DNA of 64,000 bases from Leptolyngbya sp. Cla-17 (lineage in GTDB: Bacteria; Cyanobacteriota; Cyanobacteriia; Leptolyngbyales; Leptolyngbyaceae): assembly GCF_016807185.1 (NCBI RefSeq), contig NZ_JAEVYN010000001.1:124001-188000 (forward strand). The letters are read 5' to 3'. Of this stretch, positions 36,370-45,536 are shown in pieces; within the stretch, counting starts at the first letter, position 1; the number at the start of each line of letters is the position of its first letter. The notes beneath the pieces are model-generated. The model was not told the DNA's origin. It did not search any database and saw only the letters and a list, made by a program, of their open reading frames with translations. Made by a program: the position numbers and the translations under genes.

Positions 36370-37458
36370 ATGCAGGTTCGGATAGCTACATTTACGGTGC
36401 AGAAACGGTTTGCATTAACCATTAGTCGCGGCACTACCGCGCAGACGACTAATGTTTGGGTTGAAGTAGAGCATGAAGGCATTCAGGGTTGGGGAGAAGC
36501 ATCGCCTTTTTCCATCGGAGAAGTCTCCCAAACAACAGAAATGATTGCGCGATCGCTGCAAAAATTTGTGCCTCTGCTGAAATCCCTAAGTCCTTTAGAG
36601 AGTCAGCGAATTGAGCGATTAATGCTAGATGCGCGGCTACCCTCAGCAGCAGGAGCAGCATTGGATGTGGCTTTGCACGATTGGGTCGGTAAGCAAACCA
36701 ATCTCCCCCTGTGGCAACTCTGGGGCTTGGAGTGCGATCGCATTCAGCCCACCTCCGTCACTATTGGCATTAGCGCTCCTGAAGCTGCCCAGCAGCGAGT
36801 AAAAGATTGGCTAGGAAAAGGCGATACAACTGTTCCATTTCATGGAATCCAAGCGTTAAAAGTCAAGCTGGGTAGTCCTTTAGGAATTGAAGCAGACCAG
36901 GTGATGATGTTGGCAATTAAAGAAACCGCTCCTCATATTTCTCAGGTTAGCGTAGATGCGAATGGAGGGTGGAATTTGACTGAAGCCTTGTACATGGCAG
37001 ATTGGCTAGCAGAACAAGGCGTGACCTATTTGGAACAGCCTCTCGCAAAAGGACAGGAAGGAGACTTGCTCGAGCTCTATCAGCGATCGCCCCTGCCCAT
37101 TTTTGTGGATGAAAGCTGCTTCACCAGCTACGACATTTTGCCCCTAGCGGATCGAGTACACGGTATCAACATCAAGCTAATGAAATCTGGCGGCTTAACC
37201 GAAGCGCTACGGATGATTCATACTGCCAAAGCCTGCGGATTGAAAGTCATGTTTGGCTGTTACTCCGATAGTGCGTTGCTCAACACCGCTTTATCTCACC
37301 TTTCGCCCCTAGCAGACCATATTGATCTCGACAGCCACCTCAATTTAATCAACGATCCCTTCGCAGGCGCATCCTTTCAAAATGGGCGAATTGTGCCTAC
37401 CCATCAACCGGGCTTGGGCGTTCACCGATATTTGGACGAAAAAAAGCGCGCGTCTTAA
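36370..37458 (+). CDS. Enolase-superfamily racemase/epimerase (dipeptide epimerase-like, DgcA-like)
   Basis: 362 residues. The muconate lactonizing subgroup is recognised by ALKVKLG with the two catalytic Lys, metal ligands in SVDANGGW, LEQPL and FVDESCF, and the second-side Lys in NIKLMKSGGL. The C-terminal GCYSDSALL matches dipeptide epimerases. Such enzymes interconvert L-Ala-D/L-Glu in peptidoglycan recycling. A related group racemises N-acetyl-D-glutamate next to a DUF1611 protein. That arrangement is exactly what is found here, which favours the second role without excluding the first. Confidence 0.88.
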   Translation: MQVRIATFTVQKRFALTISRGTTAQTTNVWVEVEHEGIQGWGEASPFSIGEVSQTTEMIARSLQKFVPLLKSLSPLESQRIERLMLDARLPSAAGAALDVALHDWVGKQTNLPLWQLWGLECDRIQPTSVTIGISAPEAAQQRVKDWLGKGDTTVPFHGIQALKVKLGSPLGIEADQVMMLAIKETAPHISQVSVDANGGWNLTEALYMADWLAEQGVTYLEQPLAKGQEGDLLELYQRSPLPIFVDESCFTSYDILPLADRVHGINIKLMKSGGLTEALRMIHTAKACGLKVMFGCYSDSALLNTALSHLSPLADHIDLDSHLNLINDPFAGASFQNGRIVPTHQPGLGVHRYLDEKKRAS

Positions 37459-37486
37459 GATGGCTTGTAGGAAATACACTGCTTCT

Positions 37487-38554
37487 ATGATTCAATCTCA
37501 TCATCGTTTGGCCATTCTTTTGCATGAAGGCATTCAAGGAAATCGAGGTAAAACTGGATTGGCATTGCTGCGGTATACGGAATCAGAAGTAGTTGCCGTG
37601 ATTGATCGCCAATCTTCAGGAGCCTCACTCACTGATCTAACCGGAATTCTGCGGCCTGCGCCCATCGTGGCATCGGTCACAGACGCGCTTGCTTATAAAC
37701 CTAATGTTTTAGTACTGGGAACGGCTCCTACTGGGGGTGCGTTGCCTAATGAGTGGCGACAGGAAATCAAACAAGCAATTGCCGCCGGACTGTCGATCTC
37801 CAATGGGTTACATACCCCACTTGCCAGCGATCCCGACTTTCAACCGCTGCAACCTGATCAATGGATTTGGGATATGCGTCAGGAGCCACCCAATCTGCCA
37901 ATAGGTACTGGAAAAGCGCGATCGCTTTCCTGTTTGCGAGTATTGACCGTGGGAACCGACATGGCGATCGGCAAAATGTCCACTAGTTTGCAGCTTCACC
38001 AGGCGTCGCTTAAGCGAGAACTGCGCTCAAAATTCATAGCGACGGGGCAAGCCGGAATGATGATTGCTGGGGATGGCGTAGCGTTAGATGCAGTGCGGGT
38101 AGATTTCGCCTCTGGTGCTGTGGAACAGATTGTGATGCGGTATGGCAATGATCACGATATTTTGCAGATTGAAGGGCAAGGTTCTCTGCTTAATCCGTCC
38201 TCGAGTGCGACGCTGCCGCTGATTCGAGGTAGCCAACCGACTCATCTGATCTTGGTGCATCGTGCCGGACAAACTCACCTCAGTCGCATTCCTGAAATTC
38301 CCATTCCACCATTGCCAGAAGTTGTACAGCTTTATGAAGCTGTTGCTAAGGCAGGTGGAGCGTTTACGTCTGTGCCCGTTGCCGCGATCGCCCTCAATAC
38401 CCATCATTTAGATGAACCTGCCGCCCGTACCGCGATCTCTCAGGTAGAAACTGAAACAAACCTACCTTGCACGGATCCCGTCCGATTTGGAGCCGATAAG
38501 CTACTGCAAGAAGTTTTAGGAGTAAGGAATGTGGGGTACGAGGTGCAGAGTTGA
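37487..38554 (+). CDS. DUF1611 family protein (DgcN-like)
   Basis: About 356 residues. The start at 37487 is chosen because the family opens HRLAILLHEGIQGNRGKTGL; an ATG at 37460 (2 bases after the epimerase stop) is a real alternative. It has a P-loop-like GTDMAIGKMSTSLQLH and an earlier VLGTAPTGGALP. My recollection is that DgcN, a DUF1611 member, transfers an acetyl group to D-glutamate and acts with the DgcA racemase. This assignment is inferred from family and neighbour, since the enzyme was studied in other bacteria and archaea. It is tightly coupled to the upstream epimerase gene. Confidence 0.82.
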   Translation: MIQSHHRLAILLHEGIQGNRGKTGLALLRYTESEVVAVIDRQSSGASLTDLTGILRPAPIVASVTDALAYKPNVLVLGTAPTGGALPNEWRQEIKQAIAAGLSISNGLHTPLASDPDFQPLQPDQWIWDMRQEPPNLPIGTGKARSLSCLRVLTVGTDMAIGKMSTSLQLHQASLKRELRSKFIATGQAGMMIAGDGVALDAVRVDFASGAVEQIVMRYGNDHDILQIEGQGSLLNPSSSATLPLIRGSQPTHLILVHRAGQTHLSRIPEIPIPPLPEVVQLYEAVAKAGGAFTSVPVAAIALNTHHLDEPAARTAISQVETETNLPCTDPVRFGADKLLQEVLGVRNVGYEVQS

Positions 38555-38647
38555 GGGTAAAGGATCTTTGATGTACAAAATACGGAGTTCGGAGTTAAAG
38601 ACTAAGCTTCTATCTGCTCACTCCATGCTTTTTGCATCCCGCGCTCG

Positions 38648-39118
38648 TTAAAGAAATTCCCGCAAAAACATCAGGGGATCATCTTCCCAACAGGGTTCTG
38701 GTTGAAGCCGAATTAACAGTTGTGCTACATCGGCTTCAATGACACTCATCTGGTCGGTTAAAAATAGTTCGGATAGGGCATCTAAGTCTCGATCTCTTAA
38801 GGGAGAAAGGGGTGCAGCAAAGTTCCCTACATGCTGATCCCCATCGAAAGAGACAAACTCCCCTTTCCGAATTGAACCACTGCGTTGCTTTTGCTGTTCG
38901 CCTAAATAAGCTGCCTGGCGTAAAGCTTGCAGTTCGGAGGCATGCTTTTGCCGATTTAGAGATGATTGCTGCTGGACTAAAGGCGCTACTCGGCGATCTC
39001 CCACGGGCGAAGACTGAAGCCTAGCAGCTGAAGGACGTACCAAATCTTCGGCACGTCGGATAGAACCCGATTCCGTATCGGCAAGGGTAGACCACTCGTT
39101 ATTTGAATTAATCAACAT
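38648..39118 (-). CDS. Hypothetical protein, unknown
   Basis: 156 residues from the ATG at 39118; a TTG twelve bases further out is less likely. It is soluble, with no signal peptide. It is rich in Arg, Gln and Ser in the middle (VQQQSSLNRQKHASELQALR), with an acidic C-terminal part (LFLTDQMSVIEADVAQLL, PEPCWEDDPLMFLREFL). I do not recognise a family. The 3' end lies 93 bases from the convergent DUF1611 gene. Confidence 0.5.
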   Translation of the reverse strand: MLINSNNEWSTLADTESGSIRRAEDLVRPSAARLQSSPVGDRRVAPLVQQQSSLNRQKHASELQALRQAAYLGEQQKQRSGSIRKGEFVSFDGDQHVGNFAAPLSPLRDRDLDALSELFLTDQMSVIEADVAQLLIRLQPEPCWEDDPLMFLREFL

Positions 39119-39763
39119 GGCGTGCGTCAACGACTCTGCACTTTTGCAGAATTAACAAAAATTTAGGATCTCCAAATGAGATTATGGTTATTCCATAAAC
39201 CTCATCAATCAGTCGTAGACGCACACCAGTGATGACAATCCCCTCATTGTAGAAAAGGGTTTAACTGTTCTGTGTCAGCGCTTACAATACTCAACATTGT
39301 TATAAATTAATATTTGACTCAATTTCTTTTTTCACACCGCTCGAAAAAATTGCTATGGTGCAGAACCTTGGCACTTTGGCACCAGCAACATCGCCACTAG
39401 AGTTGATGTGTAGCGGCAGGATTTTCAAAAAAGTAAATTGACAAGCATATTGCTACAGTCTGAATGGTCGCTCTTGAACTCAGTACACTGTTTACAATCA
39501 GAGAACTATCCAGTGATCATGCGGATATGTCTTTAGAGTATTCGCTTTACTTTAAGAGAAGAAGGTGCGATCTCTAACCAGATTGGCTTAAATCATTCAA
39601 ATGCAACACTGAAACAAGCAGATTGGCTAAATCACCCATTCAAATGCAACACTGAAAAAGATAGATTTACCAACTTTGTGAGTTACGGGTTGCTACCGTG
39701 CAACTTCAGATAACGCCTTCGCATAGATGATTTTTTACTTTGAACAGCTAAATAGTGCAGATT
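39119..39763. other. Intergenic region upstream of FHA gene, with a tandem duplication
   Basis: About 645 bases without a gene. It holds a tandem imperfect duplication (listed separately) and several AT-rich stretches near 39300-39340 that could be promoter sequence. No RNA gene was recognised. Confidence 0.45.
39579..39658 (+). repeat. Imperfect tandem duplication, about 40 bases each
   Basis: Copy one (39579-39615) and copy two (39619-39658) share GATTGGCT, AATCA and the 20-base core TTCAAATGCAACACTGAAA, with a 3-4 base length difference. They lie about 100 bases upstream of the FHA gene start. Confidence 0.8.
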
Positions 39764-40570
39764 ATGCTTGACCTAAACTCCCTAGCAGACTTTTCGCCAA
39801 ATTCACAAAGTGCTGCTGGTCATTCAACCGATTTAGAGCAGCGATTGGGACTGTATCAAGTCTTTCTCAAATTGTATGAGCATCATCGCGAGCTATTAGA
39901 TGAAATCATTGAATTGGAGAATACAGACAATCGCAATCGTTTGCGGGGAGTGTGGCAATATGTGCAAGCCGTCATCAATGGTGATCAAGTTTACTTGACA
40001 ACTAATTTGCTTCAAGACCAAACTCAAATTGTGACTCAATCAGAAAACCTGTGGGTGATTGGGCGTGATCGCAAGGCGAGTTTGCCAATTCCAGATAAAC
40101 GCCTTTCTCGTCGTCACGCGATCGTTCAGTATGTCGCTGATAAAGGCTTTTTTCTAATGGATTTGGACAGTACGAACGGCACTTTTGTAAATAATGAACC
40201 CGTGCGTCGTCCTGTTTTGTTAAAAGACGGCGATCGCATTCGTTTAGGAAGTTTGTCGTTTATTTTCTTTCTCTGCGAAAGCAGCCGCTGTGCAGAACCC
40301 ATTCCGCTGAGTGTATTATCTAGCGTTAAGCTGGTTTCACCTATCTTAGAAACTCGCCAACTTGAAGAATCGCCAGCAATGGGTGCAATTGAGCTGAGTC
40401 TAAAAGCGAAGCAATCTGATTGGGATGCTCCCCTGCAAGGCGGTGAAAAAGAAACCTCCATGTTTCTTAAACCAACTACCCGTCAACAAAATGAAGCTCC
40501 AGAGCCAAAACATCCTCAACTTAGCCCCTCTCAACAAGCCGATATTCTTGATCGCTTCTTAAACCGTTAA
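39764..40570 (+). CDS. FHA domain protein
   Basis: 268 residues from the ATG at 39764 (a GTG nine bases upstream is possible). An N-terminal helical segment (about 20-85, LYEHHRELLDEIIELE) precedes a forkhead-associated domain at about 95-170. This carries the phosphothreonine-binding Arg (VIGRDRKASLPI), the SRRHA block and STNGTFVNN. The C-terminal third is Glu/Gln/Pro-rich and ends LSPSQQADILDRFLNR. It should bind phosphorylated Thr peptides and link to Ser/Thr kinase signalling. No kinase gene is adjacent. Confidence 0.88.
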   Translation: MLDLNSLADFSPNSQSAAGHSTDLEQRLGLYQVFLKLYEHHRELLDEIIELENTDNRNRLRGVWQYVQAVINGDQVYLTTNLLQDQTQIVTQSENLWVIGRDRKASLPIPDKRLSRRHAIVQYVADKGFFLMDLDSTNGTFVNNEPVRRPVLLKDGDRIRLGSLSFIFFLCESSRCAEPIPLSVLSSVKLVSPILETRQLEESPAMGAIELSLKAKQSDWDAPLQGGEKETSMFLKPTTRQQNEAPEPKHPQLSPSQQADILDRFLNR

Positions 40571-40599
40571 AAAACCTTGAGTCAAGCACAAAGCTTCAT

Positions 40600-40642
40600 A
40601 GGCTGGGATCTAAGAAGATAGATAGTTAACAAATCCCAGTCT
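40600..40642. terminator. Weak hairpin between the FHA gene and recA
   Basis: CTGGGAT at 40603-40609 pairs with ATCCCAG at 40633-40639 around a 23-base loop, in the short gap between convergent genes. The loop is long and no T-run is strong, so this is tentative. Confidence 0.3.
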
Positions 40643-40660
40643 ACAAAACTTGGTCAAGCT

Positions 40661-41758
40661 CTACTCCTCCTCAAGCCCCTCATCATCCTGATTCTCGTCT
40701 GTATCGGCATGACCCACAGAATTAGCAGAGACCACTGCGCCTTTCTCCAGCTTTTGCCTGACTTCTAAGTCAACCTTTTTGGCAAATTCGGGATTTTCTT
40801 CCATATTTTTGATGGCATTATCCCGTCCTTGAGCAAGGTTGTCGCCGTTGTAGCTATACCAAGCGCCCTTACGAATAATCACGCCCGTTTCTTCTGCCAA
40901 ATCTACTAGGCAGCCCAGACTAGAGATTCCTTTGCCAAAAATAATGTCAAACTCAGCAATACGGAATGGGGGTGCTACCTTATTTTTTGCTACTTTGACC
41001 TTGGCACGGTTGCCATACTCATCCGTTCCTCTTTTCAAGGTTTGAATACGGCGAATATCTAGCCGAACCGATGCATAAAACTTGAGCGCCTGTCCACCAG
41101 TGGTGACTTCGGGATTGCCATAGGTGACCCCAATTTTCTGGCGTAGCTGGTTCAGGAAAACCACTGTGCAACCCGATCGCCCCATGTTTCCAGTAATTTT
41201 TCGTAGGGCTTGGCTCATTAACCGAGCTTGCAATCCGACATGGGTATCCCCCATTTCTCCTTCAATTTCGGCACGAGGCACCAAGGCTGCCACCGAGTCA
41301 ATCACAATAATATCTACCGCAGTAGAGCGCACCAATTGATCCACAATTTCCAGCCCTGCTTCACCAGTATCGGGTTGAGACACTAGCAAGTTACTAATAT
41401 CTACACCCAGTGCTGCTGCATAGGTCGGATCGAGGGCGTGTTCTGCATCTACAAAGGCGGCAACCCCACCTGATTTTTGCACCTCAGCCAAGGCATGGAG
41501 CGCCAACGTCGTTTTTCCAGAGCTTTCAGGACCATAGATTTCGATGATTCTACCTTTCGGCAATCCGCCCCCAAGCGCTAAATCTAAGGTGAGGGCACCT
41601 GTGGGAATTGTTTCAACCTTCATGCGCGTTGCATCGCCTAAACGCATGATGCTGCCCTTACCAAAATTTCGCTCAATTTGTGAGACGACAAGGTTTAGAG
41701 CTTTTTGTTTCTCAGAAGCTTGCTTATCAGAAGCAGAGTTGTCAGTTTTACTAGCCAT
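40661..41758 (-). CDS. recA: Recombinase A
   Basis: 365 residues from the ATG at 41758 (GAGG upstream; a GTG at 41764 is less likely). RecA forms filaments on single-stranded DNA for strand exchange and LexA cleavage. The Walker A motif GPESSGKT lies at about 76-83. Other signatures: SQPDTGEAGLEIVDQLVRS, IVIDSVAALVPRAEIEGEMG, VFLNQLRQKIG, and EVTTGGQALKFYAS. The C-terminal tail is very acidic (ENQDDEGLEEE), which is normal. It is divergent from xseA. No clear LexA box was found in the 266-base space between them. Confidence 0.98.
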   Translation of the reverse strand: MASKTDNSASDKQASEKQKALNLVVSQIERNFGKGSIMRLGDATRMKVETIPTGALTLDLALGGGLPKGRIIEIYGPESSGKTTLALHALAEVQKSGGVAAFVDAEHALDPTYAAALGVDISNLLVSQPDTGEAGLEIVDQLVRSTAVDIIVIDSVAALVPRAEIEGEMGDTHVGLQARLMSQALRKITGNMGRSGCTVVFLNQLRQKIGVTYGNPEVTTGGQALKFYASVRLDIRRIQTLKRGTDEYGNRAKVKVAKNKVAPPFRIAEFDIIFGKGISSLGCLVDLAEETGVIIRKGAWYSYNGDNLAQGRDNAIKNMEENPEFAKKVDLEVRQKLEKGAVVSANSVGHADTDENQDDEGLEEE

Positions 41759-42024
41759 GGGCACCTCAACGCAAAGTTTGGTCAGAAGGAGTGAAAGAAT
41801 CGGGTGTTAGAGGACTTCTATTCTATGCTCGTTGCTTCAAAGAAAGAAGGCAACGAAGCACACTGTCAAATCTAGAGAAGTCTCGCTACCCTGTAGGCAG
41901 TGAATGGTTATGACAGCAGATTTTCTTGGCTTAATTTAATCGGTTGACTTAGAGGAAATAGGGTGCATTTTTCAGCAATTCCTACTTTGACCGACTGCAA
42001 TTATTCATTTTTCCAGCGCAGACT

Positions 42025-43266
42025 ATGACCTCCTATCTTTCTGATCTATTAGTTCCTGATACAGCGTTGTCTGTTACTGGATTGACTACCTACATTCAAG
42101 CGCTACTTGAGCAAGATACTGAGCTTCGGCAGGTTTGGGTGACAGGAGAGGTCTCTAGTGCGACTCAATACCGAAGTGGATTGTTTTTTACACTGCAAGA
42201 TCCTGCTGATAAAGCAGCGATTAGCTGTGTGGTTTGGAATAACCAGATCGATCGCCTAACGATTCTGCCAACTCAAGGAGAACAATTTATTATTTTAGGA
42301 CGGATTCAGATTCACCCCCAGCGAGGGCAATATCAACTTATTGTGTGGCAAGTGTTGCCAGCCGGCGAGGGGCTGCGGGCACTGCGCTATAAGCAGTTAC
42401 GGAGCCGTTTAGAAGCAGAGGGCTTGTTCGATTCAGTGCATAAGCAGGTATTACCCACCCATCCTAAAGTCGTAGCAGTAGTCACCTCGCCTCAGGCAGC
42501 AGCGTGGGGAGACATTCAACGGACTTTACGGCAACGGTACCCAGGTTTACATGTGTTGTTTTCTCCAGCATTAGTTCAAGGGGATCAGGCTCCCGATTCG
42601 ATCGCGAAAGCAATTCATCGAGTGATCGTGGATAATAGAGCGGATGTACTAATTCTATCACGCGGAGGCGGAGCAACTGAAGATATGGCGTGCTTTAATG
42701 ATGAGCGGGTTGTAAGAGCGATCGCTGAGTCCCCTATTCCTATTATTACGGGGATTGGACATCAGCGGGATGAGTCGCTGGCAGATTTGGTGGCAGATTG
42801 TTGCGCTCACACACCAACCGCTGCGGCTGAGCAAGCAGTTCCTCAATTGGTAGACTTGTATGCCGAGCATCAAGAACGGGCATTGACTCTCAGTGATGCC
42901 CTCCAGCATCGGCTGGAAGTGACTCGCGATCGCTTGCAACGGGTGCGGACTCGACTACAGAAACTCAAGCTAGATCATAGATTGAACTATGAAGTTCAAG
43001 CATTAGGGTGGATGCGACAGCGGCTAATTCAAAGCAACGGGGATCGGTTGCAACAGGCGACCCAGCATACCCAGTTATTGCAGCAAAAATTGAATACACT
43101 TGACCCACAAGCGGTTTTGAAGCGAGGCTATGCAATGGTGCGATCGACAAACAGTGACATTGTGCGATCAACCGCCACATTATCATTGGGTCAAGATCTT
43201 CTTATTCAGCTATCTGAGGGGCAGGCAACCGTCACTGTAAAAGAAATCTTAGATGCTTCATCCTAA
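42025..43266 (+). CDS. xseA: Exodeoxyribonuclease VII large subunit
   Basis: 413 residues. The large subunit cleaves single-stranded DNA with the small subunit XseB. Domains in order: an N-terminal OB fold (about 15-110, VWVTGEVSSATQYRSGLFF), the nuclease core (about 130-330) with VAVVTSPQAAAWGDIQRT, ILSRGGGATEDM, and GHQRDESLADLVADCCAHTP, then a long coiled coil, ending GYAMVR. XseB is encoded 78 bases downstream. The pair lies next to recA, as expected for DNA repair. Confidence 0.96.
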   Translation: MTSYLSDLLVPDTALSVTGLTTYIQALLEQDTELRQVWVTGEVSSATQYRSGLFFTLQDPADKAAISCVVWNNQIDRLTILPTQGEQFIILGRIQIHPQRGQYQLIVWQVLPAGEGLRALRYKQLRSRLEAEGLFDSVHKQVLPTHPKVVAVVTSPQAAAWGDIQRTLRQRYPGLHVLFSPALVQGDQAPDSIAKAIHRVIVDNRADVLILSRGGGATEDMACFNDERVVRAIAESPIPIITGIGHQRDESLADLVADCCAHTPTAAAEQAVPQLVDLYAEHQERALTLSDALQHRLEVTRDRLQRVRTRLQKLKLDHRLNYEVQALGWMRQRLIQSNGDRLQQATQHTQLLQQKLNTLDPQAVLKRGYAMVRSTNSDIVRSTATLSLGQDLLIQLSEGQATVTVKEILDASS

Positions 43267-43344
43267 TAATTCTCCGCAATCCTAAAATGTTTGCGATCCC
43301 ATAAGGCTAAATTACCGCAATAGCTTCTTTGTAAGAGTAATCCT

Positions 43345-43632
43345 GTGAGCAACTTAACTAATTCCACTGGAGCAGACACCAACTACTTAAAACCTGACAA
43401 TAGCGAGCAACCATCTGTTCGTCTCCAGGATGGATGGCGCTATGAGGCAACGGTGAAAAAAATTGAAGCCGCGATCGCTCAAATTGAATCGGGAGAGTTA
43501 GATCTTGCCGATGTATTGGATCAATTTTCAGAAGCCGTTGAAGATCTACGGCTCTGCGAAACCTTTTTGAGCGATCGCCAGCAACAAGTTGACCTGTTAA
43601 TTGAAACCCTGAGCGATCAGCCACAGTTTTAA
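43345..43632 (+). CDS. xseB: Exodeoxyribonuclease VII small subunit
   Basis: 95 residues with a GTG start at 43345. The conserved helical core (about 33-85) has LEAAIAQIESGELDLADVL-type text (IEAAIAQIESGELDLADVLD), then the typical FSEAVEDLRLCETFLSDRQQ. The first 30 residues are an N-terminal extension with little conservation. It dimerises with the XseA coiled coil. It lies 78 bases downstream of xseA, same strand. Confidence 0.92.
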   Translation: MSNLTNSTGADTNYLKPDNSEQPSVRLQDGWRYEATVKKIEAAIAQIESGELDLADVLDQFSEAVEDLRLCETFLSDRQQQVDLLIETLSDQPQF

Positions 43633-44049
43633 AGGCGAAGAGTAAAGGGTTAAGGAGTGGCAAAGTTCAATCTTTGTACTAGATCCTGCCTCCTATCGTT
43701 ATCTCCAGCCCCTCTCGCCGCCTGCCCTACGCCCTATCTTCCTGAACTCCACCAAGATGAGCTGGAGTTGCTGCCAATCAGTTGTTGCACCTTGGCACGA
43801 ATTTGAGCATGGCGAGTGCTACTGCTGACGTTCATCAAGCTACTTTGGCTATAACCTACAGTGGTTAGCAAGCGAGTGCCTACTTCATCAGCTTGGCGGT
43901 TCATTTGAGCCGTGTAGTTGGGTTGAACCGCTTTACTAATGACGTTGCTCAACAATCCAGTCATTACGTTACCGACCAATCCATTACTGAAGCCCAGTTT
44001 GGGTGCCACCAGATTGCTAAGGGTTGGCAAGAGCCGAGTCAGCGTATTA

Positions 44050-45203
44050 TACCAATTTAAATGGTTTCAATGACAGATAGTGCATTGAGGATAAAGGGGT
44101 AGCCCGTGAGAGAAGCAATCACTTGAGGGGTTAACTGGGATAAGAGTTGATCTACTCTGGATTGCAGTTGGTCAAGCGTTTTGAACGAAACCCACTTGAG
44201 ATCCGCCTTGAGATATTCCCATAGCCTCTCAATTGGATTTAACTCCGGACAGTAAGGCGGTTGGAACACCAGGATAATGTTCTGTGGCACAATCAACGCT
44301 TTGCCTTTGTGGAACCGTCCGTTATCCACTTGCAGGATATTGAGACTATCGGGGTAAGCCTTGGAGAACTCATCCAAGAAGCATTGGTAGCACTCGGTAT
44401 CGACATGGGAGAACTGCCAGAAAAAGGATTCTCCGGTGGCAGGTTCCACAGCGCCATAGAGCCAGAATGCTTTGAACACCCGTTGCCATGAGCCAATGGG
44501 TTTCACTCCAAAGGCTGTAATCAAACGCCCGATAATGGTATGCAGCCCAAAGCGGCTCTCATCCCCAGCAAAATAGCGAATAGGTCGTTTATCCTGGCGC
44601 ACTTGCCGAGCGTATTGGCTCAACAAATCGAGGTCGTCTGCAAGGTTTGCTTAAATGCCTCTCGTTGTGCTCGGTTCTGCTTGAGGTTGTTGGGGACGAG
44701 CCACTTTTAGCTTGGCTTTGAGCCGATAACGGGTCATCTGGTAGACCGCATGATACTGGGCTTCTATTCCTAAACTCTCCAAGAGCCACTGCTGCACCTC
44801 CCCATAGCTGTCAAACCCATTGTCCGGTTCCTGCAATCGCTTTGCTAAGGCAACTTCTGCCCACATTGGAATCATCCGGTTGCCTCCTCCTGGCGTTGGC
44901 TTGACCACCAGCAATGCCTCTAATCCTTGTGCTCGATACAGCGCTAACCACTTTTGCACCGTGCCTCGATGCCTGCCAATTGCAACCGCGATCTGGCTGA
45001 TGCTCGGTGCTTGCGCTCGTTTGAGCCAGTACAACACTTGCAATCGTTCTTTAACTATCGGCTGTTCAACCGTTCGCAAGCGGGTGCCTAACTCCTCGAG
45101 ACTTTCTTTAATTACGATTGCGCTGACACCAGCCATGATTAGACTCTCACCTCTACATTCCTCAGTTTATCTGATCTGTAACTACTCCAATTTAATTTGG
45201 TAT
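44050..45203 (-). mobile_element. IS630-family insertion sequence
   Basis: About 1154 bases. TA target duplications lie at 44048-44049 and 45204-45205. Terminal inverted repeats are visible: TACCAATTTAAATGG at the left, and, on the other strand, ATACCAAATTAAATTGG at the right. It holds one DDE transposase gene that carries an in-frame stop. Ends were set so that excision restores the host reading frame. It has inserted into the M48-like gene. Confidence 0.85.
44057..45136 (-). pseudogene. IS630 transposase with internal stop / compensating frameshifts
   Basis: The N-terminal half (45136-44651) has a winged HTH: SISQIAVAIGRHRGTVQKWL. The C-terminal half (44626-44057) has the DDE catalytic residues: GDESRFGL, ILQVDNGRFHKGKA, and PELNPIERLWEYLK. 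Both halves lie in the same frame, separated by a TAA at 44651-44653. In the alternative frame between about 44690 and 44645 the expected NNLKQNRAQREAFKQ is read. So the ancestral protein used one frame throughout, and two opposite one-base changes (an extra C in CCCC, a lost A in CAAA) now break it. It could instead be a frameshift-expressed element. Confidence 0.8.
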
Positions 45204-45536
45204 TAGTAGAATTCGTGCGATTGACCAATTTCATTGGGTGAGAGAGGGATGCATGTCCGATTTGGCGAGCTAGAACGTTTGCCAGAGATGCTGCAGAGTT
45301 AGCATTGGCGATCGCACCTGCACTGATGAACACCTTGCCGCCCGGAAGCGCCAAAGCTCCAGCATCGCGGTTTTTTACCACATAAATCTGGCTGAGCGGG
45401 ATTTTGGGTCAATGCTTGCTGCAAGATAGAAATTGCCTCTTGACGGCGATCGCTAGCTTCTAAAGTTTGCGCCAACCGAAGATGCCCAGGAATGAATTCA
45501 CCACACTCATTCCACTGAATCAACTCGCCTAAGGAG

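Noticed and set aside
39579..39658. Possible insertion-element ends or CRISPR repeats
   Set aside because: Only two copies, in direct orientation, no spacer of proper size and no transposase nearby.
41759..42024. LexA operator upstream of recA
   Set aside because: I looked for a palindromic box near the recA and xseA starts and found none that is convincing.
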